Source: Sphaerosporella brunnea (Eukaryota; Ascomycota; Pezizomycetes; Pezizales; Pyronemataceae). From it: 64,000 nt of DNA. Under the pieces are notes generated by a model that searched no databases, was not told where the DNA came from, and saw only the letters and a list, made by a program, of their open reading frames with translations. The stretch spans positions 217,811-281,810 of the forward strand of contig VXIS01000020.1 of assembly GCA_008704415.1 (NCBI GenBank), read 5' to 3'. This document shows positions 42,161-55,530 of this stretch, piece after piece. Each line of letters starts with the position of its first letter. Positions within the stretch are counted from its first letter, which is position 1. Both the position numbers and the translations under genes were made by a program.

Positions 42161-44613
42161 ATGGACCACATTAAGGTAGCGAAAGTAAGAACCGATGTCG
42201 CCACAGCTCATCTCTGTCCAAACTGAAGCTGACCGGCATGCGCCATGCGTTCTCAGGTAGACAATGTGTCTATCCTCCATCATGGCAACGAGCAACGGGG
42301 AACACTTCATCTCACAGCCCACCACCTGATCTTCAGGAGAGCTCCTTCAGAGCCGGAAGGAGCCGAGAAGCAGCCATCCACACCACTACCCCCGAGCGAG
42401 ATATGGGTTGCATATCCCATTATATGCACGGCATATCGGTATCCGTCTTGCCAATCCGCCCCAGCCCATATCCGGCTACGCAACAGGGATTTCTCGTTTC
42501 TCCAGTTCCGCTTTGAAACGGACCGCGAATGCCGGGACGTCTTTGACTCCATCAAAGCCTTGACGGTGGTAAAAGGCGGCGTCGAGAAGTTGTACGCCTT
42601 CTACTACCAGCCTTCTATGACGGGTGAAAGAAGATGCAATGGCTGGAATCTCTACAACCCGATAAATGAATTCGAGCGCATGGGAGTAGGCACGGACAGG
42701 TGCAAGGGCTGGAGGATTACACACATCAATAAAGATTACTCTGTGCGGTTTCATCATCTGCTTATAGTCACGAAAGGTACGCAAGCTGATGGTGGACGGT
42801 AGTTTTCGCCGACGTATCCTGCGACGCTGGCGGTCCCATCGACGATAAGTGACACAACGTTGACCCATGCTAAATCTTATCGGTCCCGAGCGCGCATCCC
42901 CGCTTTAACGTGGGTCTCCGATCCAGATCGCGACCACTATTCGGACAACTGACCACTGACCCCGCGCTTTTGTGATACAGCTATTTACACCCCCTGAATA
43001 ATTGCACCATTACGCGCTGCGCGCAGCCCCTCACAGGCGTCCGGGGGAACCGAAGTATTCAAGATGAGAAGCTCGTGGCTGCTATTTTTGCCTCTTCACA
43101 ACCTCCCGGCACGTCGCAGACCCCTGCTTATCTGAGGGCCTCGACGCCATCGCCTTCGGGTTCTTCTTCAGATCTTTCATCTTTAGAGACTGCGGGGACG
43201 CCTACGTCTGATCCGGACTCCTCGCCTGTTGGTCGAATCTATGGTGCACAGCAACGTAACCTCATCGTCGATGCTCGCCCGACGGTGAACGCATACGCAA
43301 TGCAGGTCGTCGGTATGGGCAGCGAGGACATGGACAACTACCGACACTGCTCCTCCCCTCCATGTACGAAGGTGTATCTTGGGATCGACAACATCCATGT
43401 GATGCGTGATTCCCTGAACAAGGTGATCGACGCCATCAAAGATTCGGACATAACCCCGCTGCCCCCGAACCGAGAGCTTCTTGCCAAGTCCGGATGGCTG
43501 AAACACATCGGCCTCCTGCTTGATGGTACATATGCAATAGTACATCAGATAGCCATAGATCACTCCCATGTGTTGGTTCACTGCTCGGACGGATGGGATC
43601 GCACCAGCCAATTGGCTGCACTCGCCCAGATATGCTTAGATCCCTACTTCAGGACCATAGACGGCTTCATTACCCTGGTGGAAAAAGACTGGGTGTCGTT
43701 CGGTCACCGATTCCGGCATCGTGGAGGATATCTTGGTCATGAAAAATGGTTCGTCGAGAAGTCCGGTTATGGGCAGTCAGCACTAGAGGAGGGGATTGTA
43801 GATGACGACGAGGATGAGCCCGCGCCTCGTAGCGCAGGTGTGCCGGGAGGTGGTCAAGCCGCTGCATTCGCCGGTGCCGTGCTTGGTCAAGCGAAGAACT
43901 TCTTCCACAACGTATCGAACCCAAATGGGCGGGCAACATCACCAGCCCCCGATACAGATTCTGATGATTTCGCGGATCGTCGAACGAAGGCTGCGCGACA
44001 GGTGGAAACACCCTCAGTCACCAAGCCCAAGGAAGTGTCGCCTATGTTCCAGCAGTTCCTGGACGGCACCTATCAACTCATGGCTCAGTATCCGACACGG
44101 TTTGAATACAACGAAAGATTCCTGCGTAGGTTGCTGTTTCACCTATATTCATGCCAGTACGGAACTTTCCTCCACGATAACGACAAGGAACGCATGGAGT
44201 CTGGCGTGAAAGAGCGCACTCGAAGTGTGTGGGATTACTTCCTTTCCCGCCGGAAGATGTGGCTCAACGAACGATACAATCCTGCCCACGATGGGCAGGA
44301 ACACGAACGGGAGGTTGAAGGCGGTCGAGTGATATTCCCTAAGTCTGGGGCTGTCAAATGGTGGGCTCAGTGCTGGGGGCGCGAGGATCACGAAATGAAC
44401 GGGGCGCCACCTGCGCCGAGTGTAACGCTGTCAGATACAACTCAATTGAGTGTCGCATCTGGCGGTGGTGCTCCTGGTGTTGCTGCGCTCACCGCAGAAG
44501 CAGCAGCAGGAGCCGTCGGCGGTATGGTTGATAGTGTGAGGGGATTGACCCTTGGAGCGAGGACCCCGGCAAGAAAAGCCAGCAGCGAACCATTGGGTGT
44601 TGAAATGATGTGA
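42161..44613 (+). CDS. YMR1: Myotubularin-type phosphoinositide 3-phosphatase
   Basis: Four exons, join(42161..42184,42257..42742,42803..42909,42981..44613), give 749 residues. The first exon, MDHIKVAK, joins VDNVSILHHGNEQRGTLHLT, the start of the PH-GRAM domain. The third and fourth joins give DYSFSPTYPATLAVP and IPALTYLHPLNNCTITR. The catalytic loop HCSDGWDRTSQ has Cys407 and Arg413 of the CX5R signature with the DGWDR residues of active myotubularins. DPYFRTIDGFITLVEKDW and SFGHRFRHR follow, as in the family. The C-terminus is Ala/Gly-rich. The enzyme removes the 3-phosphate from PI3P and PI(3,5)P2 on endosomal and vacuolar membranes. No FYVE domain or coiled coil is evident. Length is close to yeast Ymr1. 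Confidence 0.94.
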
Positions 44614-46957
44614 CGAGAATGCAGGCGTTATGATGTTTTCCTTTACGTTGTGCATGATCTCGATTTGGGACGGGTTTATGTTTGTTTTTGGCTTAGATAT
44701 CACTATGGAACGGCATTGGAGAGGAATCTGTGTGTGGCGCCCTGTTCTTGTTGTAATTCCGTTATTGCATCTGCCGTGGTCATTGGCTTCCACTCATTCT
44801 TTTTAATTGAGGTATTCAATCGCAGCATATTACTGGTGGAGGCGTACCTACGTGCATGTTATGGTTCCTGGGCATACACAACGTACCGTTCGGTTTGGCC
44901 GTTTCAAGGAAGTATAATTCAAAGAGAAACAGAATTTGAGGTTTACGATAATAGGTACCACAGATCTTGAATGAAAAAACAAAAAAAATAAAAAAAAAAT
45001 GTCCATCTCAGCCAATACCAGTGTGTACAAAGGAAACACCTTCTATTACTATGGAAAGAACCCACTTGGAGGGCTGCCTTCAGGAGGTGGCCCAAAAAGT
45101 ATACAGCGCCGCATACCCGTCACCTCTCGCATAGAGGGACTCCTCTTCCGCCTCATCCTCATGCAGTCTGGTAGGTGGGCGCAATGAGGGATTTGGGGGA
45201 ACATCGACATCGACGACCTTGAAAGGTTAATGGAGAGCGATAAATTCTCGAAGTAAAACTGATTTCGATGCTGGAAGATGATCATTATTTTTCAAATGAT
45301 TGGCAGCATGATGTGGTTCCACTGCTGTCTCGCAGTTAAGGCAGCAACCGGGTCCGAATTCAAGGTGGGTTTCAACCAGCACACCGCCGAATGCTGACGG
45401 AGAACGTACTCTGTTCGGTGGTGAGGGTCTTCTCGCCTCAGATTTGTCCTCGTGCACAACCCAGCCGAATCGATGTGGTATTCGACCGCACACGCCGCCG
45501 GATATTCGCGGGGAATGTACTTCCCGCAGTGCAGAGTGCTTTAAGTTCATCTTGCTTCCCGCAGCAATTGGAACAGGCTGCTCATCTATACCCATCGCTC
45601 TTGCAAGCTGCTTAGCCTTAACTGGCAGCTGCCCCACAACAGACAACTACTTATGTAGTTACTTGTTGCGAGGGTTTGAGAACATTCTATGAGTACATAC
45701 AAGAGTGATGCGGCAGCGAAGTGGGGTAGGGAGGAGTGGCCACCTTGTTAACCGTGGCTGTTTGGCTGTTTCGCTTCTCGGGTTTCTTGAGTTTCCTGGG
45801 CTTCTTGGGCTTCTTCGGTTGGCTGTTTGATCTGTATCTTTGCTGTGGAAGCTGGAGTTGCGGAGCTTCGAGGTCGCTGACGGGTGTTGTCGGGGCTGTG
45901 TTGCCGGATGGAAGCCGAAACTTATCGTGGAGGTACCGTGGTAGCTGGGGCTAGGGGGACCTGGGTAGGTGGTTTGGTCGGAGGAATTATCGCGGCTCAG
46001 CGGCTCCTTGAGCGCCATTGATGCGGGACAAGGTGAGCTGGGCAAGCTTAAGGGCCAAAGAGTGTTGATACGAGACACCCGCTGCACATCACTCGATCCA
46101 CCTGTCTCCTATTCTCGAGTGGCATTATGTTGCGTCATCATGTTTCCACTTGGGAAAACTGCAGGATAGGTAATCACTCACTCCCCAGCGACTCTCGTTT
46201 GGTATCGAAAGGAAGTCTCGTCCCGTACACCGTCACAATTAGTAACACTACTGAAGGGCCGGTAGATACACATGGACCATGGATCTCTACCGCGCTTCTA
46301 GCTTCTGCCCTGCCGATTGTCTAGGTTTCCTTCCATTGTGTATATATCCAGACACCTGGGGGGCAACATTGTTTACTGAGAAGTCGTGGTTGGCCAGTGT
46401 TGTCCAAAACGGAAGCTCGTGTGTGTATGCACAAGAATGGATGACCGCGCATCTTTGGTTGGCTGTGAACACCTCGCGCCCGCAGTACAATTTCAGTTCT
46501 TTGTGGCTGTGGTCTGCAGAAAAGGTACCATACCATGCGAACCAGGGGATAGAATACATTACGATGAGGATGATGACACTGATTGAATTCTCAATACTTT
46601 AGTTCGTCGCCGACGATGGCATAGGTAATTAGACATTCCATAAATTCCATCGAGTAGGTACGGAAACCGAAACGGTAAATAGCGGCGGTGGGGACAGAGA
46701 ATGGCATTTGCGTAGGTAAATACATAGCGAACGTTATCCATCCGTTTCCCCTGTCGGCAACGCCGATTGATTGCTGGATCGACAATTAGGGCCCATGTTT
46801 CCGAGTTGGCGGTGCCGCGGTATAGTACACTATTTGCAGACATGTACTTCTGGACGCTGTGGTGGTAAATTTGCTCCGAGGGGCTAAAAGCCACCATGCA
46901 TGGCGTTTGCTGGGTTGGGTAGACGTTGGGATAGAGTTCTGGTGCGATGTGCCTTAG

Positions 46958-47451
46958 GCCCCGTTTGGGTGGGGCCCCGCCGTTTCGGTAGCGGTGCCAG
47001 TGTCGGCATCGGTTGCGCATTTTCAACATACGGACGTCGGATTTCCAACTTGACATCACACCGGAGCCGGAGCATTTACAGAGGCAGTGTTTGGCGACAC
47101 ACCGTATGTGAGAACACAGTGACATCACATCCACACCCGACAAAAGACTCCGCTAATACTCCTGAAGCACCAAACAGCCGGTCTGTCAAACACACCCGCC
47201 GCCGAGTCCCCACCGTGGTGCTAAAGACTTGGAGGTGCAAAAAAATTCTTTGGGCTCGGCATTATTAGCAGTCGTGTTGCCGTTAGCCTGGCTTTACATA
47301 GCACTTGGGTCACTTTGGTGTTTAGTTGGGTTTGGAGTGTTTGGATTGGGACTACAAAATCGTCCATTTTACGCCATCATCCGTCTCCCGTTGGGAGTCG
47401 GAAGACCCACTAAAACAGACCGATCCATGTCCGTCAAATCCAAACGCGCCC
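46958..47451. mobile_element. Tourist-like (PIF/Harbinger) MITE, about 494 bp
   Basis: The left end is GGCCCCGTTTGG and the complement of the right end is GGGCGCGTTTGG, matching at 10 of 12 bases. TTA flanks both ends (46955-46957 and 47452-47454). GGCCC-GTTTGG termini with a TTA target copy are typical of Tourist/PIF-Harbinger MITEs. The interior carries related GTTTGG-type subterminal motifs (47315-47350) and no transposase. Confidence 0.55.
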
Positions 47452-48402
47452 TTAGTCCATGGGAGGTCCTCCTGGCCCGGTAAGAACAGTATGTGTGTGC
47501 GCCAGAAAGGCGAGTGATCAAGAATGACCCGATGTATTTGGCTTCCAACGTTGCTTTTTTGCATGCATATGTAGATACATATGGGCAGCACCAAGTATGC
47601 ATGCCGGCTTGCCTGCCTATATATAACGGACTAAATCCCGGCACCACACCATATCTACCTTCTTCCCCGTTGCTTCCCCGGCCGTCCCGCAAATTGACGC
47701 AGTAACGTAACGTTTTTGACTAGACCTCGGCATTGCCAGCGCGCGTTTGCGGAGTATGCCGCGCTCAACACGACTTGTGGCCGGTAATTTTGTGCTACGT
47801 ACTGGGGAGAGAGCGAATTTGACGAGTCCGGGGAAGCGTTTGATTGGGTGTAAATTGCCGGTGGTAACGTTCGCCTGTGGGGGCGCGGACCAAAGGGCAG
47901 GGATTATCTATCACGAGCCAATCTGCTGGAAGACAAGAAAAGGACGATGGTTAAGTTGAGAGTGAAAACTGCTCAGACCGCATGCGCTTACTTGTCTTGC
48001 TTTCTTTCTCTGCTTTCTTGCTTTGTCCTGCCGATCCAATCGGCGAGCCTCGTGATGAGGAGATGTTAGAAACTACAATTTCTATCTACCTGCATAACCC
48101 TAAAAAGGCTTCTTGCAATAGGCTCATTGCGTCCATGCCATGGTCCATCAACAAGGATGTATGTCTTGATGCGTGGACGGTACCGTTATTACTTTGCTTT
48201 TGATACATATATCATGTATTTATCTGTCCTAACAGTTGGAAGTCGACGGAGAAGGGCCACTTTGGATGGCCAGTAACTATGGCTGCCGTTTGAGACTTTG
48301 AGTGTCCGTCCAGCGCGAGAACCCTCCACTTCCAAGGGAAGCATTACTAAGTAGGCCTGTTTGCCTATTCCACCTTCTTTCACCGCACGAGCCGTTCAAT
48401 TA

Positions 48403-48810
48403 GGAGATCGCACCCTCGATATTTTTGGTTCTGGTCGCTTTAGACAAGAACTTGTCGAAATCGTCTCCCTCAAGAGTGCCCCGATGAGATGGTTGTTTTT
48501 CTTCTTGTCTTGTGCAAGCTTTTCGACAAAGGAAAGATATTCTTCCAGTGTTGAGCTCCAGGATCAGCTTTTTTGTAGTATCAATCTTCTTATCCGTCTC
48601 CAGCTGGAATCGGTGTTTGGGCAGGAGCTTGGCTTGGGAATGAACGGCTACTAGTGCATCTCCCTTGTTGCCGGTGATCGGCTTCGACACCCTCCCTGTT
48701 CAGTAACAATCGTCTTCTGATCATCCTCCTCAGTCCAGATCCTCTTCCGGATCTTGTCTTTCTCAACGAGGATCGATCCTGGGTTCGACGACGCATTACC
48801 TGAAATGAAG
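48403..48810 (-). pseudogene. Possible gene fragment with a frameshift
   Basis: On the minus strand, EKDKIRKRIWTEEDDQK and VTEQG (from about 48790) are followed, one base out of frame, by RVSKPITGNKGDALVAVHSQ. The second frame runs on through KLILELNTGRISFLCRKA to FDKFLSKATRTKNIEGAIS and a stop at 48403. The composition of both parts looks protein-like and they read as one chain if a single base near 48695 is missing. I do not recognise the family. It may be a decayed gene or a transposon piece. Confidence 0.3.
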
Positions 48811-50523
48811 GGTCATTAGATGCTGAATCGTTTCGGTCACGTGGGGAGAGATAACTACCTGTCAAAGGATGGATTTCAATGTATATAAATCTCTTGAGCA
48901 ACGAGAAGATGAAAACGATTGCAGCTGCAAGCTCGAGAGAAACGGTGCTCGGGTGTCGCTTATAGTAAACGAGACGGCGTGCAAGAAGGAGAGAAGTAGA
49001 AGCAGGATGGGATCACTGTGGGTGGTGGGGAAGTTGGGCACCTGGCAAAGCTTGATAGAGCCTTGCCGCAACGAGCATAGCCTGCGGACCAGCTCGAACG
49101 GGCGTAGAAAAGCTCTCGGAGATGCAGCTGGGGCTTGTTGTGCGGTTTGATGTTTCTTCAGTCAGTCTGTCTGTCATCCCGTTATTCCTCGCCCCATCCA
49201 CATCCATTCGCTGTCCAGCTGCACCCCACGTCCCCCCAAACGGATCGCCCGAGCCGTGCTTGCCCTCTACTGCTTTGACACGTTCACGCTGGCCCAGAAA
49301 TCGACTCCTCCGTTCGAATCATCCTTGGATCGCCGCTCTGTGTGCTCAGCTCGACTCCCTATCCCCCGTCGAAACGACGTCGCCCTACATCTACACGCGT
49401 CTCCAACGTGTGGAAAAGGTCACACGAACGCCTACCTAATATACGCGTCGATCCACTCTACTCCAATCAGCCAGGAGCCCTGCACTGGCTTGTACCACTG
49501 AGACAGATAGTCGGGAGCGGTTGCACTCGTACCTTGGGTAGGTACCTCGCTGTTGTTCGGCGGTGCATTTATTTGTGAGCTGCAGCATCGAAACAATTCC
49601 AATCTCGGTTGTACCAACGCTCCATCCGGAACTTCTATTTCGAGAAACCGCTGCTCAGGATTATCGATTACCATCTCAACGGCGAAAATCCAACTCACAT
49701 TACGTCGCTATTGCGGGCTGTGTTTCTCTACGAACCAAGTCGGCTGAGTTGTTCCGGCGTGCTCGGCAGTCCAAACACCAGGCGGATCCAGCTCTTGATG
49801 CATGAAGCGGGGGGGCTCCCGACAAAGGCCTTGAGTTTTGCCGTCAAGAGCCAGATCCGCGGGATCTGACGGCAACTCGAGTTTCGTTTCTTTCTAACGC
49901 TTACCTGCCACCCAGCGGGCCAGGCCACTGTAGAGACGTAAAAGCAACGCTCCTTTGTAATTGGCGGGGGCTCAAGATCTGCGCACAGCGCGCGCCTTCC
50001 CTGTGAGTTTTTTTTTTCCGGTTTGGCTTGCTGGTGCCACTTTCGTTCGGTGGCTGCGAGATTCTAGAAGCAGGAGGCGTACCGACATACATCAAGCGAG
50101 ACGGACACAAAAGGCGTGCGTGAGGATCATCATCGCCTGGAGAGAGACCTTTCACCAACCTATCTTCTGCCCCCGCTGTGCTCTACGCCCGCAGTTGCTG
50201 TTGAAAAAGCATCAGACTCAGATAAAAGAGAAAAAAAAACAAAAAAAAACAAAAAAAAAAAACCTCTGCCACTGGCGAGACTATTCCGAGGTGGCCACCG
50301 GATCCACCGGATCCATACCTTGCGGCCCACCCGAAATAAGGTCCGATATCGACATAGACAGCGAGGGGAAACCTTTTGCCTCTGAAACACGGCGAGCAAC
50401 CTCTAAAGGGGTATACTGGTATAATTGAAGCTGAAAGCCTTCTTTGCAACAGGAGGAAACCCAGAAACACTGCGAGGAACGGCTGCCTCGTATTTTACCG
50501 GACTGTTTCTACAGACCTTAAGG

Positions 50524-53500
50524 ATGCCTGCCCCCCATACAACTCCGTCAACTGCGTCGGTAGCCACGGCGGCCCCCAGTCCAACCACAACGCCTCGCAC
50601 CACGCGAAGCGGGCGGGCAATACAACAACCGTCACAGCTGCAGCACGTTATCGGTATTGGCAAAGGCTCTCCGGCAACTTATTCCGCTTCAGCCGTACAA
50701 AATCCAGTCTACGGTGCCGTTGAAGGAGGGAGAAGCAGTCCAGCGGCAAATGGCATGTGGGGTGAGCAGAGGACAAACCCCACGCCCGCCAACCTCCTAG
50801 CAGATGTGTCCACTGGAACAACCTACAATATCTCACCAACACATGAAATGGCCCACCCACAGCGACGGATGAATGAACACGAGGTGGCCATGATGGCTGG
50901 AAATCGATCCATGGGTGCTCCAACTCCGACCTCTACCAGTTCATACGGTGGTGGCGGGAAGGATGAGGGTGGCTATGGCTCAACGCTTGGCGCCCGCCGG
51001 GGTAGCGAATATGAAGGGACAGACGATAGTTTTGGTGGCGGAATGATGGGAGCTGGTGGGCTCGATGATGCGGGCCTGCAAGGCCATGTGAGCCCGGACT
51101 ACGGCCTGGACGGGGAAGATTACAATGGCGGCCACGATGGCCACGAGGCCGGCGAGGATGCCGGGGAGAGAGATGGTCCTGAAGGCTCTGAAACACGTGA
51201 TCAATTCAAGATGATGTCGGAGGAAGGTGAAGCACATGAAGGCCACGAGCAATCGGGTACTTGGACAGAAACGAAAACAAAGGTAACTCAGGTCTTCTTA
51301 AAGTAGGCCAGCAAGACCTTTACCATGTGCGCTGAGCTGGCCTGCCCTTGATGGATCAAACTGATGATGATTAGGCCGGCAAAGAACGCAAAAGATTGCC
51401 GTTGGCATGTATCATGTGCAGAAGAAAAAAGTGACTTATATGCACATTTTTTTTTCTGGGCTGACTGACAAATACAACAGGATACGATGTTCTGGTGAAA
51501 AGCCCGCCTGCAAGCACTGCCTCCGATCACGGATTCCATGTGTGTACCGCCAGACCGCACGGAAAACAGTGCCCCGCACGGATTACATGACTATGCTGGA
51601 CCGACGGCTTAAAAGGATGGAAGAACGACTTCTCAAAAGTGTACCGAAGGAAGAGATCAACGCTATCCTTGCAAACACCGGCCGTTCGGTGGTTAAACCG
51701 GCAATCACAGCGGCCGGAAAGAAACGCAGCGCAGAAATGGCCTTCGAAGACGACATTACATCTTGGGCCCAGACCGCACCATACCTAAAACAGCAACGTA
51801 ACACCGATGGAGCAAGAACAAGCGTTCCCCCTCCCTTAAGAGATCCAACAGTGGACAGTGATGACGGATCGCATGCTCTACCATCGAAAGAGCTTCAAGA
51901 ACATCTTGCTGAGGTGTTCTTTGACTATGTTTACGGTCAGCCTTACTTCCTACTACATAAACCATCGTTTATGAGACGGTTAAAGTGAGTCGTTCCCGCA
52001 CGCTGCTTTGAAATTACGAGTGATTAAATGATGTTTTTAGAGGAGGTACAGCACCTCCAATATTGGTGCTTGCAATCTGTGCTGTATCTGCCAGGTTTTC
52101 GAAGCATCCAGCCGTGCAGCACGAACGACCCTTTTCAGCCGGAGAAAGCTTTGCTGCCGAAGCCCGTCGACAACTTCTCAAGAATTTCGACACCGCTAAC
52201 ATTACCAACTTGACTGTATGCATCTTACTAGGCCTGCACGAGTTTGGAACATGCCATGGTGGCAGGAGTTGGGCTTTTGGCGGAATGGCTACTAGAATGG
52301 CACATGCTTTACAGCTCCATAAAGAAGCCGACCAAGACCCCATGGCAAAGGTACACCCCCTTATGCGACCCGATTATCTTCATGAGGGTGGGCACATGGG
52401 GGGTTATATGTCCTTCATCGATAAAGAGATACGGAGACGGTGTTTCTGGGCTTGCTTTGTTATGGATAGATTCAACTCATCTGGGACGGAGCGGCCATGC
52501 ATTATCAACGAAAGCGAGGTGGAGATACAGCTCCCTGTGCACGATAGGAATTTGCAATTGGATGTGCAAGCAATCACTGAGCAGCTGGACGGTGGGGTAA
52601 AAGATACCTCGGAGCTGCCAGAAGAAGAAAAGGTGGCGGTCGCTGCAGAGAATATGGGTATTGGTGCCTACATAGTTCGGGCAGTGGCAATGTACGGCAG
52701 AGTGGTGAAGTACTTGAATCAGGTACGCACATCATAAATATCACTCGAAACTTCATTTCGTGTCCAACCAAATGCTGATCACCGTTTACAGGGTGGCAAG
52801 GAGAAGGATGCTCGAGAAATGTGGGACAGTGACTCCCACTTTGCCGAGCTCAGATCCGAGCTTCAGCATTTCATCGTTGACCTCCCGGAGGCTTTTCAAT
52901 ATACACAGGCCAATATACTTGCTCACGACGCTGACAGAAGACTGGCCCAGCTTATCTTTCTGCACATTGCATATCAACAGGTCCGGCTCTTCCTCCATCG
53001 ATCTGCATCGAATATGGCCGGATCGAATCAGCATGGCCCATCAATAGTGCCGCAGGAATTCGCAGTTTCTGCGCGTGAAGTCGCGCTGGAGGCAGCCACC
53101 AAAATTGCCGAGATCTTACAGGAAGGGCAAGAGCGAGGGGCACACGTAGTGGCGCCGTTCACAGGTTACTGCGCCTTTAACGCCAGCTTGATTCACTTAG
53201 TCCGGATGTTTGACTCGCGGCCGGCAATACAGATGGAAGCTAAAAAACACATGGAGACATGCCTGAAGTTTCTGCTGCAGATGAGGCAATATTGGGGCTT
53301 GTTCCATCCTATCACGGACAACTTGAAGTTGCTCTATAAAAAGTTTGCGGAAAGCTACTCGCGGGGAACAAACCTCGCCGCACACCGAGAAATCTCGCGC
53401 ATGTTGCAATATGGGGACTGGTTCCTGAAATATCCCCAGGGATTCCCACCTGAGGACCTGGAAGATGATCCTGCGAAGGGTCGTGTTGCTGGAGATGTGC

Positions 53501-54444
53501 GGTCGCCATCCGAGGATGCTGCATTGAGCCACCGCCCAGATTTGCAAACGGCAGATGAGTTCTTTGCACGATTAGGACCGCACCGACAAACGCCGTTGTT
53601 GGTAGGCGCAGTAAAGCACGCGGAAAACTTTATGCAGAGTCCATCGGACACTCGCAGCTCGCCTGGTCATGTGCAATCACCAATGACACATGCCGGCACT
53701 TCTATGCAGTCACCTCCGATGCATACACCTCCAATGGCGACGAATACACCAGCTTTAATTCAGAAGCCAGCGAAAAGACCAAGGAGTATCGACACCCACA
53801 AAGCCTCCCATGTGAGACAGACAAGCATGCCGCAGCAATCATCATCGGCCTATGCAGGAAATTTTGGGCCGCAAGAAACACCTTCCCAATTGACATCTCC
53901 ACTCTCTGCCCGCCTGCCTGGAATGCCGACAACATCAGCAGCCCGGTTTTCCAGTTACGCTCCGCAGGTATTGACGCCACAAAACCTTGCCGCCCAGGGT
54001 GGAGTACATTTCAATCACCACCAGCAGCCACCGCAACATCCTGTTTCACAGGGGCAAACTTCGCAACCGCCGTTTCTCTATGATCCGAGTTTGATAGCGG
54101 CGCTTAGTACCGGGTTGTGGCAAGGGTTCGACCAGCCGATGAACACCGCAGATATCAGTGGGTTTCCGGAGCATCAAGTGGGCAGCAGTGCGTGGTTTAT
54201 GCCTTTCAATTCTGTGCCACCGGACTTCGAAACAGCACATGTGGGACTGAATGCTCTTGGGATGTTGGCGGCGAACAGCGGAGTAGGAGGAGTGTCAGGG
54301 ACGGCAGCTGAGTCTGGAGGCTCGCTATCTGCAGTTACGGCGGCAGCGGAAAGGCCAGGAAGCAGTACGAGTGCAGCCGGAGTACCAGCCGGGGGGATAG
54401 CGGGATATCATGGCGGCGGCGGTAGACAGCAGCAGCAGCGGTAA
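50524..54444 (+). CDS. Zn2Cys6 transcription factor with fungal_trans domain (regulator 2)
   Basis: Five exons, join(50524..51282,51375..51430,51481..51984,52041..52722,52792..54444), encode 1217 residues. All phases agree. The zinc cluster is assembled from exons 2 and 3: RKRLPLACIMCRRKKIRC with SGEKPACKHC and LRSRIPC, that is Cys265, 268, 275, 282, 285 and 292 in C-x2-C-x6-C-x6-C-x2-C-x6-C spacing. Exon 2 is only 56 bp. A basic/coiled-coil linker follows (YMTMLDRRLKRMEERLLK). The middle-homology region has APPILVLAICAVSARFS, GRSWAFGGMATRMAHALQLH and RRRCFWACFVMDRF. The tail is Ser/Pro/Gln/Gly-rich. The 253-residue N-terminal extension before the cluster is Gly/Asp/Glu-rich and probably disordered. 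It is a nuclear regulator; the target pathway is not recognisable. The first ATG in frame is at 50524. Confidence 0.92.
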
Positions 54445-55392
54445 TGATCTGATGTAACAAACGCATATAGTGTTCTTTCTTCTGATTTCTGCGCCCCCCC
54501 CCCCCCCCAAGCCTTCCTTGTTTTTGGCACATGCGCATTCATGCACATGCACATAATGTTCTTTCGTGATTTGTGGGCGTCGGGGCGTCGACCGGAAGGC
54601 ATCATCCGTGGGCTTTTGTGCATTTTTTCTCTTCTCTTCAGGGTGTCTGGATTTGGTTCTCTTTTTTTTTTTTTTTTTTTTTTATTCAGATCATCTTTCA
54701 CGGAGGTCTTTTTAGATTTTGGGTGTGTGTGTGGACGGGATGAGATGGGCGGCTGCTCACTGCAAAGGCGGCTGTCTGTGTATGAAGTATTTCCATAATA
54801 CCTACCTGGTACTTGTAGATTTAAATGGTGTCAGCGTCAGCACACAGCACACAAGAGACGCCCGCCCTAAGAAAATATACTGTTCTGTCTTTAGGCAATT
54901 TACTTTTTTTTTTTTTTTTTTTCCGAAGTGAGCGCCAAAGTTTCTCGATACTGCCAGCTCTACAGAGAGCCATTTTTGTATTACTTCATACAGCATGGCA
55001 CGGCTCCCGTGCTTGAGAGCGTGAGAAGAAAAAAGCAGTCAAATGACCCCCTCTCCCAATCCCGGCTATCGCTACCTCGAGGGTATATCTTTATAACCAA
55101 CCCCGGGCACGATCATATCACACAACAGCATCAGGATTCATCAGCAGCAGCAGCCAGCCATATGCATGTGTGTGGAGTATTCCCCTCCTACGCGATGGCG
55201 CTAACGGATGACCCGCATGAAGGTTTGGTCACATGATACGGGTGTGGTTGCACAAGCGCTTTTGTTTTTTTGGGGGGAAGGGTTTCTTTTTTGGAGGAGG
55301 CCGCCTACTCTAGGACGGTAGGGCGTGCAGACGCATATGGCGGGCGCGCACGGACGGCTAGGCTGGGTTGTTTCAGGGAGGTGTTTTTTTAG

Positions 55393-55530
55393 CGGGGAGG
55401 AGGGGGAGGAGGAGGGGGGAGGGGGGAGGGAGGAGGGGGTTTGGCGGGGAGTGGGTTGCTCCGTTTTTTGTGCTTCTGGATCGAGGACGGGAGCTAGTGG
55501 GGAGAGAGGGGGAGGGGGCTTGATTCGATT
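55393..55530 (+). repeat. G-rich tract (G-quadruplex-prone)
   Basis: The plus strand carries many GGGG/GGGGGG runs separated by A or AGGA, so several G-quadruplexes could form. No gene is adjacent. Confidence 0.7.

Larger units (their letters stand above)
44614..50523. other. 6-kb gene-poor region
   Basis: No convincing gene apart from the MITE and the ORF fragment listed separately. Frames at 45227-45646, 45659-46087 and 46559-47143 (minus) lack recognisable domains. 49000-49900 has several overlapping short frames on both strands, none convincing. The last part (49980-50520) has T- and A-runs and is probably the 5' region of regulator 2. Confidence 0.4.

Noticed and set aside
45227..45646. 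139-codon minus-strand frame with some protein-like character
   Set aside because: It opens with TTG, not ATG, has no homologous domain I recognise and no splice partners.
46559..47143. 194-codon minus-strand frame
   Set aside because: It overlaps the left part of the Tourist-like MITE, ends in a Ser run and matches no family.
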